64,000 nt of DNA from CAISCU01 sp051861545 (GCA_051861545.1 JBIMKP010000022.1:1-64000), one strand, 5' to 3'; numbered from the stretch's first letter, positions 45,526 through 54,505 are shown. The notes: generated from the sequence alone by a model not told the origin. Program-made: numbers and translations.

Positions 45526-46320
45526 TTAATAACCGTCACCATCTAAAATATTACCTAAACCACCTAAAATTCCACCTTCTTCTCTTCTTCCACCAACAGC
45601 GCCATAGCTTAAAATTCTTCCAGCTAATCTTGAAATTGGTAATGATTGAATCCAAACTTTACCAGGTCCTCTTAAAGTAGCATAAAAAACACCTTCACCA
45701 CCGAATAAAGTATTTTTAATTCCACCAACAAATTGAATATCATAATCAACCTCTTTAGTAAATGCTACGATACAACCTGTATCAATTTTCAACATTTCAC
45801 CAGGTTTCAATTCTCTTTCTTCAACATGTCCGCCTGCATGTAAGAATGCTAATCCATCACCTTCTAATTTTTGCATGATGAAACCTTCACCACCAAACAG
45901 TCCTGTACCTAATTTCTTTTGAAATTCAATACCAACACTTACACCTTTAGCAGCACATAAAAAAGAATCTTTCTGACAAGTAATTTTTCCACCTAAACGA
46001 TACAAATCCATAGGAATAATTTTTCCAGGATATGGTGATGCAAAGGTTACTTGCTTTTTGCCTGAACCCATATTTGTGTAGGCAGTCATAAATAAACTTT
46101 CACCAGTTAAAAGTCGTTTTCCTGCCGACATTAACTTTCCAAAAATTCCACTTTGTTGTTGTGAACCATCTCCAAATATGGTATTCATTTGAACCCCGTC
46201 ATTCATCATCATAAAACTTCCGGGTTCTGCCATAACTGTTTCTTGAGGGTCTAGCTCAATTTCTACACATTGCATTTCACTACCAAAAATGCGGTAGTCT
46301 ATTTCATGATTACTAATCAT
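45526..46320 (-). CDS. AIM24/TIGR00266 family protein
   Basis: 264 residues. The beta-sandwich signatures are MQCVEIELDPQETVMAEPGSFMMM, GESLFMTAYTN, GGKITCQKDSFLCAAKGVSV, EGFIMQKLEGDGLAFLHAGG and GPGKVWIQSLPISRLAGRIL. The family is conserved from bacteria to mitochondria and its biochemical function is unknown. It starts after a long AT-rich region and ends at the perfect hairpin at 45472-45506. Confidence 0.88.
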   Translation of the reverse strand: MISNHEIDYRIFGSEMQCVEIELDPQETVMAEPGSFMMMNDGVQMNTIFGDGSQQQSGIFGKLMSAGKRLLTGESLFMTAYTNMGSGKKQVTFASPYPGKIIPMDLYRLGGKITCQKDSFLCAAKGVSVGIEFQKKLGTGLFGGEGFIMQKLEGDGLAFLHAGGHVEERELKPGEMLKIDTGCIVAFTKEVDYDIQFVGGIKNTLFGGEGVFYATLRGPGKVWIQSLPISRLAGRILSYGAVGGRREEGGILGGLGNILDGDGY

Positions 46321-46687
46321 TGTTATTTAAAATTTGATTCAAAAATATTGTATTAAATCAGAATGATAAAATAGTTTTGATAAGGGGGATAATTAATTGT
46401 AAAAACGGAAATATTTGATGTTGCCTTAAATCGATTAAGGTTTCCCTAAATTAGGTGAAATTTGCCATTAAAAACAATTTGACACTTACGAAAAGATTCT
46501 GGTTTTGGAATTTTGAAGATGGATTGTAATTGACGTAAATACTTGATTATTAAAATTTTCAATTCATTTACCCCATAAAAAACAAAAACCCGACTGTTTG
46601 ATTTGCATCAGGGACAACCGGGATAACGGATCAAATATACTACTTGTTTTTGAATTTCCTAATATTGATTCAAAAAAATAAAAAAAA

Positions 46688-46808
46688 CATGAATCAACAA
46701 GAATTTGAAATGGCCATTTCAAAAGCTCGTTTCGAAAAATATTTAAATGCTACTAATTGTGATTTTGATAAAGCCCTTCAATTTGTTTTTTCAAGTTTAA
46801 TTTATTGA
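46688..46808 (+). pseudogene. Short remnant of an Abi-like gene
   Basis: A short frame beginning at ATG near 46688 reads MNQQEFEMAISKARFEKY and continues LNATNCDFDKALQF before a stop near 46806. That opening resembles the N-terminus of Abi-family (HEPN-type) abortive-infection proteins, which go on for about 200 residues. Here the rest is missing and the inverted-repeat element begins within a few bases. A one-base shift around the middle of the frame is possible by my count. The similarity is from memory and short, so this is tentative. Confidence 0.35.
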
Positions 46809-46811
46809 AAA

Positions 46812-47080
46812 ACGAATATCTGTATGTTTACCAGTAAATTATATTAGTAAATTCCTAAATATTTTAAAATTGATTTATGAATTGTATTTAGGTAAAATAA
46901 ATTAAAAATAGAATCCTGTTTATTACGAAATTTCCTAAAATCCTATAGGGATGATATTATAGTAGTAAACAAAACTGAATGAATTACCCAGACGCCAAAA
47001 CGGGCGCGAACCGAAGGTTCGCGACCGTTTTGGCGTCAGAGTGCTGTTATTAATTTACTGGTAAAGAAGCGGATATTCGT
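46812..47080. mobile_element. Second MITE-like element with terminal inverted repeats
   Basis: About 268 bp. Left end ACGAATATCTGTATG then TTTACCAGTAAATTA (46812-46841); the right end is its inverted counterpart TTAATTTACTGGTAAAGAAGCGGATATTCGT (reading about 47050-47080, given in parts TAATTTACTGGTAAA and GGATATTCGT). Eight to nine outer and fifteen inner bases match. No coding frame; a 47-bp hairpin lies inside. No target duplication is certain. Different from the AGGGCC element. Confidence 0.65.
46991..47037. repeat. GC-rich 22-bp-arm hairpin
   Basis: GACGCCAAAACGG (46991-47003) pairs with CCGTTTTGGCGTC (47025-47037), and CGCGAACC with GGTTCGCG, leaving a GAA loop and one mismatch in a 22-bp arm. 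Its GC content stands out in this AT-rich surrounding. It sits in the middle of the inverted-repeat element. Confidence 0.9.
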
Positions 47081-47250
47081 GAAGTGGAATTTAGTAATTT
47101 AAGAAGCAATATAATTACAGAAATTTTGAAATGAGCTCAATTTGAAATTTCTCTGTTTTCAGCGGTTTTAATAGGACTGATTTAATTGTGTTTATTGTCT
47201 ATTGTGCAGATTTTCTAAAATAAACCTTAAGGTTTGGCAAATTGTTGATG

Positions 47251-47318
47251 GGCGTGCGTTTTGACTAAAATGGAAATAGGGGAATGGATTAAATCAATTA
47301 CTAAAATTGTACCTTCTT
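47251..47318 (-). repeat. Decayed copy (E) of the promoter-bearing repeat
   Basis: GGCGTGCGTTTTGACTAAAA, TGGAAATAGGGGAATGG and ATTAAATCAATTACTAAAA align with the four better copies at 53.7-59.2 kb. The -7 box is degenerate (TCCATTTT on the minus strand), so it is probably no longer a promoter. It lies just downstream of the frameshifted SMI1/KNR4 gene. Confidence 0.7.
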
Positions 47319-47364
47319 TAAACATTTAATGATAAACGTGATTGCTTGATTGGGATTATTTTTC

Positions 47365-47918
47365 TCAAGTTATTTTATTTAAATCAGCCTTAATTTTATC
47401 AAGCTCTATTAGTAAGTAATTTATTTCAAGTCCTTCAAATTGGTTTCTAAGATTCAGACTAATTTTAATCTTTCTACAAAGCCAATCTGTAAATGGCCCA
47501 TAATTATATTTTTCGGCCGGAGATCCATCAAAAGCACAATCTGCTTGAATATAGAGTTCCACATTTGGGTTTTCTGAATTAAGCTTGAAATGATAGAAGT
47601 TATAGCCCTGCCATTGTGCAAAAACAAATTGATTAGGACTGATTTCATTTTTGTCTAATTCAATAGCTCTTTTGAAACCTCACTAGCATAATTTAAACCT
47701 GAAAGGGAAAAATCTTGGTGGTCATAAATTTTTAACTTTGATTTTGCCATCTTGAATAAAAATAATCTATATGCTTTTGGAAATGTAACTCCTATCAGTT
47801 TTTCATATCTAATAATTTCTTCTTCACTATATCCTTCCGGAAATATTTCAAGTTTATTTTTAATTAGAAAATCAAGAATGGAACAATAGAAATTCTCAAG
47901 ATAATCTGTTTTGTTCAT
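47365..47918 (-). pseudogene. SMI1/KNR4 (SUKH) family gene with a one-base frameshift
   Basis: The first part (47918 to about 47675) encodes MNKTDYLENFYCS...EEEIIRYEKLIGVTFPKAYR, a SMI1/KNR4-type start, and ends prematurely at 47655. The other frame continues without break: KRAIELDKNEISPNQFVFAQ, WQGYNFYHFKLNSENPNV, then ELYIQADCAFDGSPAEKYNY to the stop at 47365. One missing A in the run at 47670-47673 (minus-strand AAAA) restores about 185 residues. SUKH proteins are immunity proteins of polymorphic toxins. Either inactivated, or a sequencing error in a homopolymer. Confidence 0.85.
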
Positions 47919-47928
47919 ATTTTACTTA

Positions 47929-48870
47929 TTACCAAGGTAGCTTTAGTTTTTCTATTTCTGTTGTGTATAAATTTTCAAGTTTTTCTATGATATCATGTGA
48001 GATAAATGACTCTGTGCTTTTAACATTGCTTATAAGCTGTTCAATAGTTAAATTACCTGGAATTACAGTGGAAACAGCATCATAAGCTAAACAGAAAGCT
48101 ATTGCTTTTTGAGCCATGTTTTCTTCTTGCCCCACAATAGACCTAACTTTATTTACTAATTCAGCTCTGGTTTCGATATCATTTTTTGACCACCTGCTTC
48201 TTATATCATTAAAAACACTTTCTGAATTATATTTTCCACTTAACCAACCCGAATCAAGAGGGATTTTAACTATAATTCCAATATCTTTTTGTTGTGCCTG
48301 TTTAAACCCTCGCAAAGTATCTTGATGAAAAATATTAAAAAACACTTCCATTACTTTTGAGTTAGTGGTTTCCATCAATAACTTCATGTCGTCATAAGTA
48401 TCTAAAGAAGCACCATAAGCTTTTATTTTGCCTTCATCTATAAGTTTGTCGAGAATTTCATAATGGTCATTTTTGTTGCCATCAAAATATTTTGAAGGTG
48501 GATTGTGAATGATAAGTGAGTCGACATAATCTACCTGAAGTCTTTTAAGGCTTCCTTCTAAAGATTCTCTGATGTAATTCGAATTAAAATTTAATAAGCC
48601 ATCATGTGTGTGACCAAATTTTGTATTAATTACAATTGTATTTCGCTCAACTCTTTTAAGTGCTTTTCCTAATCTTTCCTCACCAGAACCATGACCATAA
48701 TTTGGAGCTGTATCAAAGAAGTTAATTCCCAAATCCAAAGATTGATGAACAAGATTAATTGCCTCAGGTTCTGACATACTTTTCCATCCCGAATTTTGTC
48801 CTAATTGCCAAGCACCAAGACCAATTTCAGATATATTTATGGAGTTATTGATGTATTTCTTGTATTTCAT
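47929..48870 (-). CDS. Aldo/keto reductase
   Basis: 313 residues, a TIM-barrel NADPH-dependent oxidoreductase. Catalytic tetrad: D and Y in FFDTAPNYGHGSGEERLGKAL, K in VINTKFGHTH, H in SLIIHNPPS. The cofactor end is AVSTVIPGNLTIEQLISNV. It resembles the group of sugar or L-glyceraldehyde reductases, but the substrate is not readable. Located 10 nt before the SMI1 gene start on the same strand. Confidence 0.9.
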   Translation of the reverse strand: MKYKKYINNSINISEIGLGAWQLGQNSGWKSMSEPEAINLVHQSLDLGINFFDTAPNYGHGSGEERLGKALKRVERNTIVINTKFGHTHDGLLNFNSNYIRESLEGSLKRLQVDYVDSLIIHNPPSKYFDGNKNDHYEILDKLIDEGKIKAYGASLDTYDDMKLLMETTNSKVMEVFFNIFHQDTLRGFKQAQQKDIGIIVKIPLDSGWLSGKYNSESVFNDIRSRWSKNDIETRAELVNKVRSIVGQEENMAQKAIAFCLAYDAVSTVIPGNLTIEQLISNVKSTESFISHDIIEKLENLYTTEIEKLKLPW

Positions 48871-48970
48871 TTGTTGAAAATTTCTTTTAAAGGATTCTCT
48901 TAGTCTAAACTTTATTCTTTGCTATTTCTGGAATTTAATCAACTGAATATTCTTATATTTCATTGTTCTT

Positions 48971-49402
48971 TTATTGCTTAAACATTTGACTGGAAATTAT
49001 TCCTTTATTATTTTGATTTGGCTCAATTAAGTCCCATAAATTGCCATATAAGTCTTCGAATACAGCAACTGTTCCATATTCAAAAGTAGTAGGAGCTCTA
49101 ACAAAATTTATTTGATTATTTAACATTTTGTTATAATCTCTAAAAAAGTCATCAGTGAATAGAAAAAAACCTACTCGTCCGCCGGTTTGATTTCCAATAC
49201 TTTCCCTTTGTTTATCATTTGAAGCTTTAGCTAGTAAAATGCAACATTCTTTTGCTCCTTTGGGAGCAATGAGTACCCACCTTTTTTCATAGTTTAAGAA
49301 TGTATCTTCCAAAAGTTGAAAGTCAAGTTTCTTAGTGTAGAAATCGATAGCCTCATCATAATCGTTTACTACCAATGCAATATGTGCAATTCTTTGATAC
49401 AT
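48971..49402 (-). CDS. VOC family (glyoxalase-like) protein
   Basis: 143 residues. Opening RIAHIALVVNDYDEAIDFYTKKLDF is the standard first beta-alpha-beta unit; EKRWVLIAPKGAKECCILLA and TVAVFEDLYGNLWDLIEP form the second unit, with its terminal Glu as metal ligand. H7 and E134-like positions fit a divalent metal site. Substrate unknown; could be a lyase, dioxygenase or resistance protein of this superfamily. Confidence 0.85.
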   Translation of the reverse strand: MYQRIAHIALVVNDYDEAIDFYTKKLDFQLLEDTFLNYEKRWVLIAPKGAKECCILLAKASNDKQRESIGNQTGGRVGFFLFTDDFFRDYNKMLNNQINFVRAPTTFEYGTVAVFEDLYGNLWDLIEPNQNNKGIISSQMFKQ

Positions 49403-49494
49403 TTCGTTTATTTATTACTTATAGATTTTTGATATAAGGTTTACTATCGAATGAATATATTCAATTGTTTAAGCTACTTTTCAAATATTTGGTT

Positions 49495-49842
49495 TTATTG
49501 TGTTCCTTTTAGAAAATCACCATCAATAATAAGAAGTTTTACTCCCTTAGCGGATAAAGATCTGTGAGAGCTAAGTCCATCAGAAACCACGTATGTTTCT
49601 CCTTTTGTTAGTTTAATTTTTTCACCTGTTTTCAGTTCACTAATAAACTCGCCTTCCAAACAATGCACAATATGTCCTTTTTGACACCAATGGTCTGCTA
49701 AATAGCCTTTAGAATATTCTACAAGTCGAATTCTAAGCCCTTCAAGTTGCAGAGTTTGCCAATAGGCAGAACCGGTTTCGCCTTTATGTTCAATTTTTTC
49801 TATAGCAGTCCAATCTATAGTTTGAAATGGTATGTTAAACAT
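49495..49842 (-). CDS. Small cupin protein (DHCW-motif type)
   Basis: 115 residues, one cupin barrel. It matches a Bacteroidota cupin group named for a DHCW sequence; here it reads DHWCQKGHIVHCLEGEF, with H and E of the cupin metal box, then KLTKGETYVVSDGLSSHRS with the second-motif His. Role unknown, possibly binding a small effector. Monocistronic; 90 nt upstream of the VOC gene. Confidence 0.75.
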   Translation of the reverse strand: MFNIPFQTIDWTAIEKIEHKGETGSAYWQTLQLEGLRIRLVEYSKGYLADHWCQKGHIVHCLEGEFISELKTGEKIKLTKGETYVVSDGLSSHRSLSAKGVKLLIIDGDFLKGTQ

Positions 49843-50009
49843 TTTGTTTGTGGGTTTATAATAGTGATTTTATCTTAGGTTTTGAAGAGAAATAGTGAGG
49901 ATAAGGTTATAATTTAATTTATTTTATTGATGCGAATTTTTCTAAAACAATTATCCTTCGAATCCAAGCCTATAATTCATCTACTAAGCAGTTGATGATG
50001 TCTTTTAAA

Positions 50010-50558
50010 CTAATAATCTTCTTCTAATTCTCTTTTTATAATTTGTTTTGCTGATTTCCTATCTGTCTTACGAATTTTGGATTTTTCTTTTTGGTGGTAT
50101 TTTTTCTTATCACTAAAAAAGTTCATGCTTGTCCATGCTAAACCGGAATCATTTTTTACTATTAAACCATTCCAAATGCAGTCTTCGTAAGGACAACTAT
50201 GCTTTGAGTATGTTCCAAAATTTCTATGTTTAATTCTCTTTTCAGAAAGGATTTTATGTTGATTTATTTTAATAGTATTCCAAATATTCTCTTGGTCTCC
50301 TTTAGTAAGAATTTGACCTAATGTTGATACTTCAACATATGTCATTGGGTCTTTAAGTTGTAGGAAATCAAATGTCTTAATAAAAAAATTGTGTGCATGG
50401 TTTCTAACCTGGATTTTATGTTCAATATTTAATTTGTCATTTTCTAATAATGAACGGTAAAGACCTAAGGTATTGAAGTCCTCATATTCTTTATAATTGT
50501 CTATGTAAAACAAATATTCTGCAATTGTTAAAAGACTAAATTTTTTGCCAATTTTCAT
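50010..50558 (-). CDS. Hypothetical protein with CPYEDCIWNG motif
   Basis: 182 residues, cytosolic. A helical N-terminal half (KKFSLLTIAEYLFYIDNYKE), then HKILSEKRIKHRNFG, a Cys pair CPYEDCIWNG with flanking His that could bind metal, and a Lys/Arg-rich end (KTDRKSAKQIIKRELEEDY). No family recognised. It sits alone between the cupin and membrane genes. Confidence 0.6.
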   Translation of the reverse strand: MKIGKKFSLLTIAEYLFYIDNYKEYEDFNTLGLYRSLLENDKLNIEHKIQVRNHAHNFFIKTFDFLQLKDPMTYVEVSTLGQILTKGDQENIWNTIKINQHKILSEKRIKHRNFGTYSKHSCPYEDCIWNGLIVKNDSGLAWTSMNFFSDKKKYHQKEKSKIRKTDRKSAKQIIKRELEEDY

Positions 50559-50750
50559 TCTTCAATTTGTATCTTTTGTTAATATTATCTTTTTGAAATT
50601 TTTTAGATTGGATAATATGTTAGCCGCGCTCTAGCCTTTAAAATACTATATTTCTTTTGAAGGCCATACTTCAATAATAGTAAAATTCGATTAAGTGATG
50701 ATAATATACTTAAATGAAGGTAATTTTTTGATGACTGAAATTGTTTCTTT

Positions 50751-51362
50751 TTAAGTAGAAAGTTTGTCTTTTAAAATGATTTTTAGTTTCTGAAATACAT
50801 AATAAACTAAAAGTCCGATTAAGAACCCAATTAAAAGTCCAACAACTGCCCCTATAAATAATGCAGTTTCTGTTGTGAACCAATGAACTAAATTGTTTAG
50901 TATCCAAATTCCTATTGAACCAACAAATACTCCGGCTGTAGTTGTTGTTGAAAAGATAAATGTTTTGATAGCACTCTTGACCGATTTATAATAAATCCCT
51001 ATAATAACTGAAGCAAAAATTATTCCGATACCAATTAATCCAATGATTAGTAAAATTTCTATGGCGGTCAAAACTATACCCGCTCCGATACCAAGAAACA
51101 TCAATCCAATTCCCATCAATCCAAATATCCCAGGTCCGTTTAATACATCACCTTCAATCTCTTCGTTAAAGTTCTCTGTTTGGTTTTGAGTTAATGTGTC
51201 AGCCTTGATTTTTTTTGCTTGTGTATCATTTCTTATTTGACCATAAGAATATGAAGAAGTAAAAGTCAGAATTGAAATTATTAACAAGCCTACAAAAACC
51301 TTTAAAATTGCAATTATGCTTTTAAAAGTTACCATTCCCATTTTATTTATCAAGGTCTTCAT
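50751..51362 (-). CDS. Membrane protein of unknown function
   Basis: 203 residues: an N-terminal signal-like helix, a polar periplasmic stretch of about 45 residues (DTQAKKIKADTLTQNQTENF), then four Gly/Ile-rich transmembrane helices. The first 20 nt overlap the end of the upstream gene at 51343-51948, so the two are translationally coupled. Function unknown; composition resembles holin- or immunity-like membrane proteins but without a diagnostic motif. Confidence 0.65.
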   Translation of the reverse strand: MKTLINKMGMVTFKSIIAILKVFVGLLIISILTFTSSYSYGQIRNDTQAKKIKADTLTQNQTENFNEEIEGDVLNGPGIFGLMGIGLMFLGIGAGIVLTAIEILLIIGLIGIGIIFASVIIGIYYKSVKSAIKTFIFSTTTTAGVFVGSIGIWILNNLVHWFTTETALFIGAVVGLLIGFLIGLLVYYVFQKLKIILKDKLST

Positions 51363-51948
51363 ATTTATAGGAGTTTGTGGTTAATGTTTTGTCTTTTAAA
51401 TATCCCCAATACGTTTCGTTTCGATTTGGGTTTGTTATATATTCAATACCATCTACGCAATCATTTGTATCAAATTCGAAACTAACATTCCCTTTTGCAT
51501 ATAACTTTAAGTCACAAGCTCCGTAAGGAAAATAAATTGATGTGTCTAGCCAATACTCATAACAATCATTATCTATATTTTCTAGGGTCCATTCTCTTTT
51601 ATATTCTACTTGTTTGCCTGTTTTGTCCTTTAAGATTTCTTTATTATCATAAGGTGAAATAGATATTTTTCCTGCTACTACATTTATAAATGTCAAAGTA
51701 CCAAAACCCTGAATTATTGTTTCATGAGCAGAAGAATTCTGAATTATTGATTTTAAATTAATTTCCTTTTCTAAGTTTTTGAATTGTGTCCAGTCAAAAC
51801 CAGGCATTAGGCCGGCACCCCAGACTTTAAATGAAACTGTTTTTGGTAGGATATTAGTTGGTTCGAAAAAAATAGTCTTGCTATCGTAAAAGTTTACACT
51901 ATTTGCGTCATCAAATAATTCTCTTGTTAAGTCTATTGTTACTTTCAT
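51343..51948 (-). CDS. Hypothetical soluble protein
   Basis: 201 residues, beta-rich, no signal peptide. Recognisable pieces only: FFEPTNILPKTVSFKVWGAG, GFGTLTFINVVAGKISISPYD, LDTSIYFPYGACDLKLYAKG and an acidic end. It could be an immunity or phage-related protein by its place in this accessory region, but I see no family. It overlaps the downstream membrane gene by 20 nt. Confidence 0.6.
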   Translation of the reverse strand: MKVTIDLTRELFDDANSVNFYDSKTIFFEPTNILPKTVSFKVWGAGLMPGFDWTQFKNLEKEINLKSIIQNSSAHETIIQGFGTLTFINVVAGKISISPYDNKEILKDKTGKQVEYKREWTLENIDNDCYEYWLDTSIYFPYGACDLKLYAKGNVSFEFDTNDCVDGIEYITNPNRNETYWGYLKDKTLTTNSYKYEDLDK

Positions 51949-52131
51949 TTTAATTACTGTTTAGTTATTCGATGTCCTCGTTTTTGAATTAGGCTAAGTT
52001 TAGAAAATGTGCTGTTTTGGGCTGTGCTACTTTTGTTGTCCAATAAGTTTCAAATTAGTACTAAAATTTAATAGAAGTGCAAGGCTATTACTTGGCACAT
52101 CTGCCCACCTGAAACAAAACCCTTTTTAGTT

Positions 52132-52566
52132 TTACGTTTTATTTAATGTCTGTAATTCACTTATTAATTCTTCTAATCGGGTCTTTGTGCTTCGCTTACT
52201 ATAGTTGTAAATTGGTCTAAATATTAGGAACATCAAAAACAAATAGAATAAAGTGCAAACTGCAATTGGAATGAACATTTTATTTAATATTGAAAAATAC
52301 ATCCCCAATAAAGGTAGGATAGTAAATGTAGCAGTTATTCGCATATCTAAGATTAAATACCCGTTTATTTCAGTTCCTTTATCCGTCGCTTTCCAAGTTA
52401 AATTAACCATAGGTCTGAATGCATTTCTTATTGGAAATTGACCAAGTGTAAATTTTGTATTATTGTTTATAATTGAACCATAAAATGCATTGTTAGACGA
52501 CATTTGAAAAGAGTTGTATTGCTGAATATTAGTTTCTATGATACTTTGTGCTTGCTTTACGGTCAA
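52132..52566 (-). pseudogene. Membrane protein gene, probably 5'-disrupted by MITE copy 3
   Basis: 144 residues from a TTG that is a poor start; the frame is open upstream to the MITE edge (SDLTVKQAQSIIE). Two hydrophobic helices (ITATFTILPLLGMYFSIL and IAVCTLFYLFLMFLIFRPIY). On the other side of the element an ATG at 52859 reads MFPFKTDKFT up to the element edge; deleting the element and one AATGT gives TL, but then one base is out of frame. It is therefore likely an interrupted gene, perhaps with an additional indel. Function unknown. Confidence 0.5.
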
Positions 52567-52577
52567 ATCACTAACTA

Positions 52578-52827
52578 ATGTAGGGCTTGCTGAAAATCTA
52601 AATTAGCACTAATTATCAATCAATTGAATTAGTTTTTTATAAATCACGGGAAAGGTTTTAAGAACAATTGCTTAAAAATCCTTGCATCAAGTAAAATTAG
52701 ATTTCAAATTACCTAAAGACAGAAACAAGGCCATCTTTGTCGTTGCTGCCAAACTGAGGTATTATTTATACATCTATTTTGGCAGCGTCTAAAATCTGAC
52801 CTGTTTCTGTCTTTTTCAGCGGGCCCT
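52578..52827 (+). mobile_element. MITE-like element, copy 3
   Basis: 250 bp with ends AGGGCTTGCTGAAAA and TTTTTCAGCGGGCCCT, and a perfect 5-bp target duplication AATGT at 52573-52577 and 52828-52832. Same direction as copy 2. Stems GACAGAAAC/GTTTCTGTC and CTGCCAAA/TTTGGCAG are kept; the TGCAAGG stem is degraded. The remaining sequence from 52833 to 53051 holds no gene apart from the short MFPF frame. Confidence 0.92.
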
Positions 52828-53051
52828 AATGTAAATTTATCGGTCTTAAATGGAAACATATGTCTGTTATCTTGGGCTTAAATCTAAGGTTTTTTAGCTA
52901 GACGAAGTGGTTGACTTTGATGCACCTACTTTCAATTTGGCATATAATCCGATAATTTGCCAAACTGCGGTTAAAGTTTTGGGCTCAATTTCGGTTAAGA
53001 TTATTTTTTATTTTCCTGTTCTTCAAAATTGTTAAAGTATGTAAAAGGCAT

Positions 53052-53714
53052 TTAAAGGGCCTGTTTGCGGTAAGCTTTAACGGCTCGTTTAAGCGCTTTT
53101 TCAATATTTTTAAAGTTTACATGTTGGCTTTTACTGTACATGTTTCTATCCCAATGTACTTGCTGTCCGTTAATAAAGCTTAGGCCATTTTCATCAAATA
53201 CACAAAACAATATAGTTAGCGTATTCTGCATAAACAAAATTTGGCCCGGTGGAGAAGTTACACCTTCATATGCTGAAAAATTTAGGATAGGTAACATGTG
53301 CGCTTGAGTTACTGAGTAATTTTTACTTAACGAATCGAGCAATGGCTTAAAAAATAACTTATCACTAACAACACTTAGAGGTGCTGCTTGCACCGTAAAA
53401 GGTTTAATCTTAAAAAGAATATCATTATTTAAGGCTGTAAAAAGGTGTTTAATAATGGTATCTCTATAGAAGGTATCATTAAGTAATATTCTTTGGCCAG
53501 TTTTATTGGTAGCTATATGGTTTATAAGCCCACAATAAATCACCTGATTTGTGATTAAAGGCTTAGCAGACATTGCTTGGCTATGTTTCAGATTAAAACG
53601 TCTGTAAGCGATATTTTTATTATTGCAAGCCACCAATAGCATCAAGCAAATAAGTGCAACATAGTGGCTTTTAAAAACCAATTTATTATTCAATAGATAG
53701 ATTTTCGGTATCAT
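53052..53714 (-). CDS. Lipoprotein of unknown function
   Basis: 220 residues with a lipobox after a late hydrophobic segment (YVALICLMLLVACNNK), so it is likely a lipoprotein; the extra 18 residues at the N-terminus suggest the true start could be later. The remainder is mixed alpha/beta: VIYCGLINHIATNKTGQRIL, PGQILFMQNTLTILFCVFDE, ending in a Lys/Arg helix. No family seen. Transcribed from promoter-bearing repeat copy A, 50 nt upstream. Confidence 0.65.
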   Translation of the reverse strand: MIPKIYLLNNKLVFKSHYVALICLMLLVACNNKNIAYRRFNLKHSQAMSAKPLITNQVIYCGLINHIATNKTGQRILLNDTFYRDTIIKHLFTALNNDILFKIKPFTVQAAPLSVVSDKLFFKPLLDSLSKNYSVTQAHMLPILNFSAYEGVTSPPGQILFMQNTLTILFCVFDENGLSFINGQQVHWDRNMYSKSQHVNFKNIEKALKRAVKAYRKQAL

Positions 53715-53740
53715 TATTTAAAATGGCTTATATCGTTTTA

Positions 53741-53850
53741 TATATTTGTTTTTGGCCGGCGTTTATAATCAAATGTATATATGGGAAACGAATTAATCAA
53801 CCAATAAAATCGCATTAGAAGGAGAGGTATTGCATTTAAATTGTTATATT
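53741..53850 (-). repeat. Promoter-bearing repeat, copy A
   Basis: About 110 bp. On the minus strand TTG (53800-53798), 20 nt, TACATTTG (53777-53770), then TATAAACGCCGGCCAA. It lies between the stop of the membrane gene at 53864 and the lipoprotein start at 53714 and points at the latter. Confidence 0.85.
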
Positions 53851-53863
53851 GAGTTTTCAATCG

Positions 53864-54355
53864 TTAGTGCGAGCTACCGAAATATTTTTTCTCATCAAGG
53901 TCATAATAAGCAAATACAGAATTGCATTGCCATCCAACGGCATTAATACTTTTTGTTCTATTTTTGGTTATAACACCGATTTCCTTATATCTAACTCCTA
54001 TCCAAGCTCGTCTTTTTTCTTGAGGAATGGTTTGGATGTCCTTAGTTTTATAGAATTGTATCAAATTGTTAATTGGTATTGATTTTACTTTATCAAAAGC
54101 CCAATTCGTCTCGTAAATAATTATAGTTGTAATTAAGATATATGTAAAAAATATTGATGTAATAATTATGACTTTAATATATCGTGGTCTTAACCCGAAA
54201 AAATCATAAGCTTTATAGCCATAGAATATACCAATTCCAATTATCCCGTAAAGTGGTAGATATATTATAATGTCAAAGTCCATTTCTAACCCAATTATTG
54301 TCATCATAGATATGATAAATAAATATGTTAAAAGATATTTGATGGTTTTTGCCAT
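53864..54355 (-). CDS. Membrane protein of unknown function
   Basis: 163 residues: three hydrophobic segments (LLTYLFIISMMTIIGLEM, IIIYLPLYGIIGIGIFYGY, VIIITSIFFTYILITTIII) followed by a soluble C-terminus (YKTKDIQTIPQEKRRAWIGV). No family recognised. It is expressed from repeat copy B, 70 nt upstream, and lies between repeat copies A and B, so it looks like a single-gene cassette. Confidence 0.6.
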   Translation of the reverse strand: MAKTIKYLLTYLFIISMMTIIGLEMDFDIIIYLPLYGIIGIGIFYGYKAYDFFGLRPRYIKVIIITSIFFTYILITTIIIYETNWAFDKVKSIPINNLIQFYKTKDIQTIPQEKRRAWIGVRYKEIGVITKNRTKSINAVGWQCNSVFAYYDLDEKKYFGSSH

Positions 54356-54390
54356 TTTTTTTGTCGTTTTTATAATACCCTATAACTTTT

Positions 54391-54503
54391 TGCACATTTG
54401 CTTTGGACCTGCGTTTAAACTCAAATGTAAATAGGGGAAAAGAATTAATCAACCTCTAAAATCTGTAAAACGGAGAGGTAATGCCAGTAAATTGTAATTG
54501 TGT
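54391..54503 (-). repeat. Promoter-bearing repeat, copy B
   Basis: About 110 bp. On the minus strand TTG (54452-54450), 20 nt, TACATTTG (54429-54422), then TTTAAACGCAGGTCCAA. Points at the membrane protein gene ending at 53864 and begins next to the stop of the lipoprotein gene at 54506. Confidence 0.85.
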
Positions 54504-54505
54504 GT

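Larger units (their letters stand above)
46321..47364. other. 1-kb region without intact genes
   Basis: Contains a possible minus-strand terminator (CCCGG...CGGG then TTTTTGTTTTT, about 46580-46622), an Abi-like gene remnant (46688-46808), an inverted-repeat element (46812-47080) with a GC-rich 47-bp hairpin, and a decayed copy of the promoter-bearing repeat (47251-47318). The rest is AT-rich. Confidence 0.7.

Noticed and set aside
47454..47648. A separate 64-residue gene inside the SMI1 region
   Set aside because: It is the third frame over the frameshifted SMI1 gene; the restored SMI1 frame explains the DNA.
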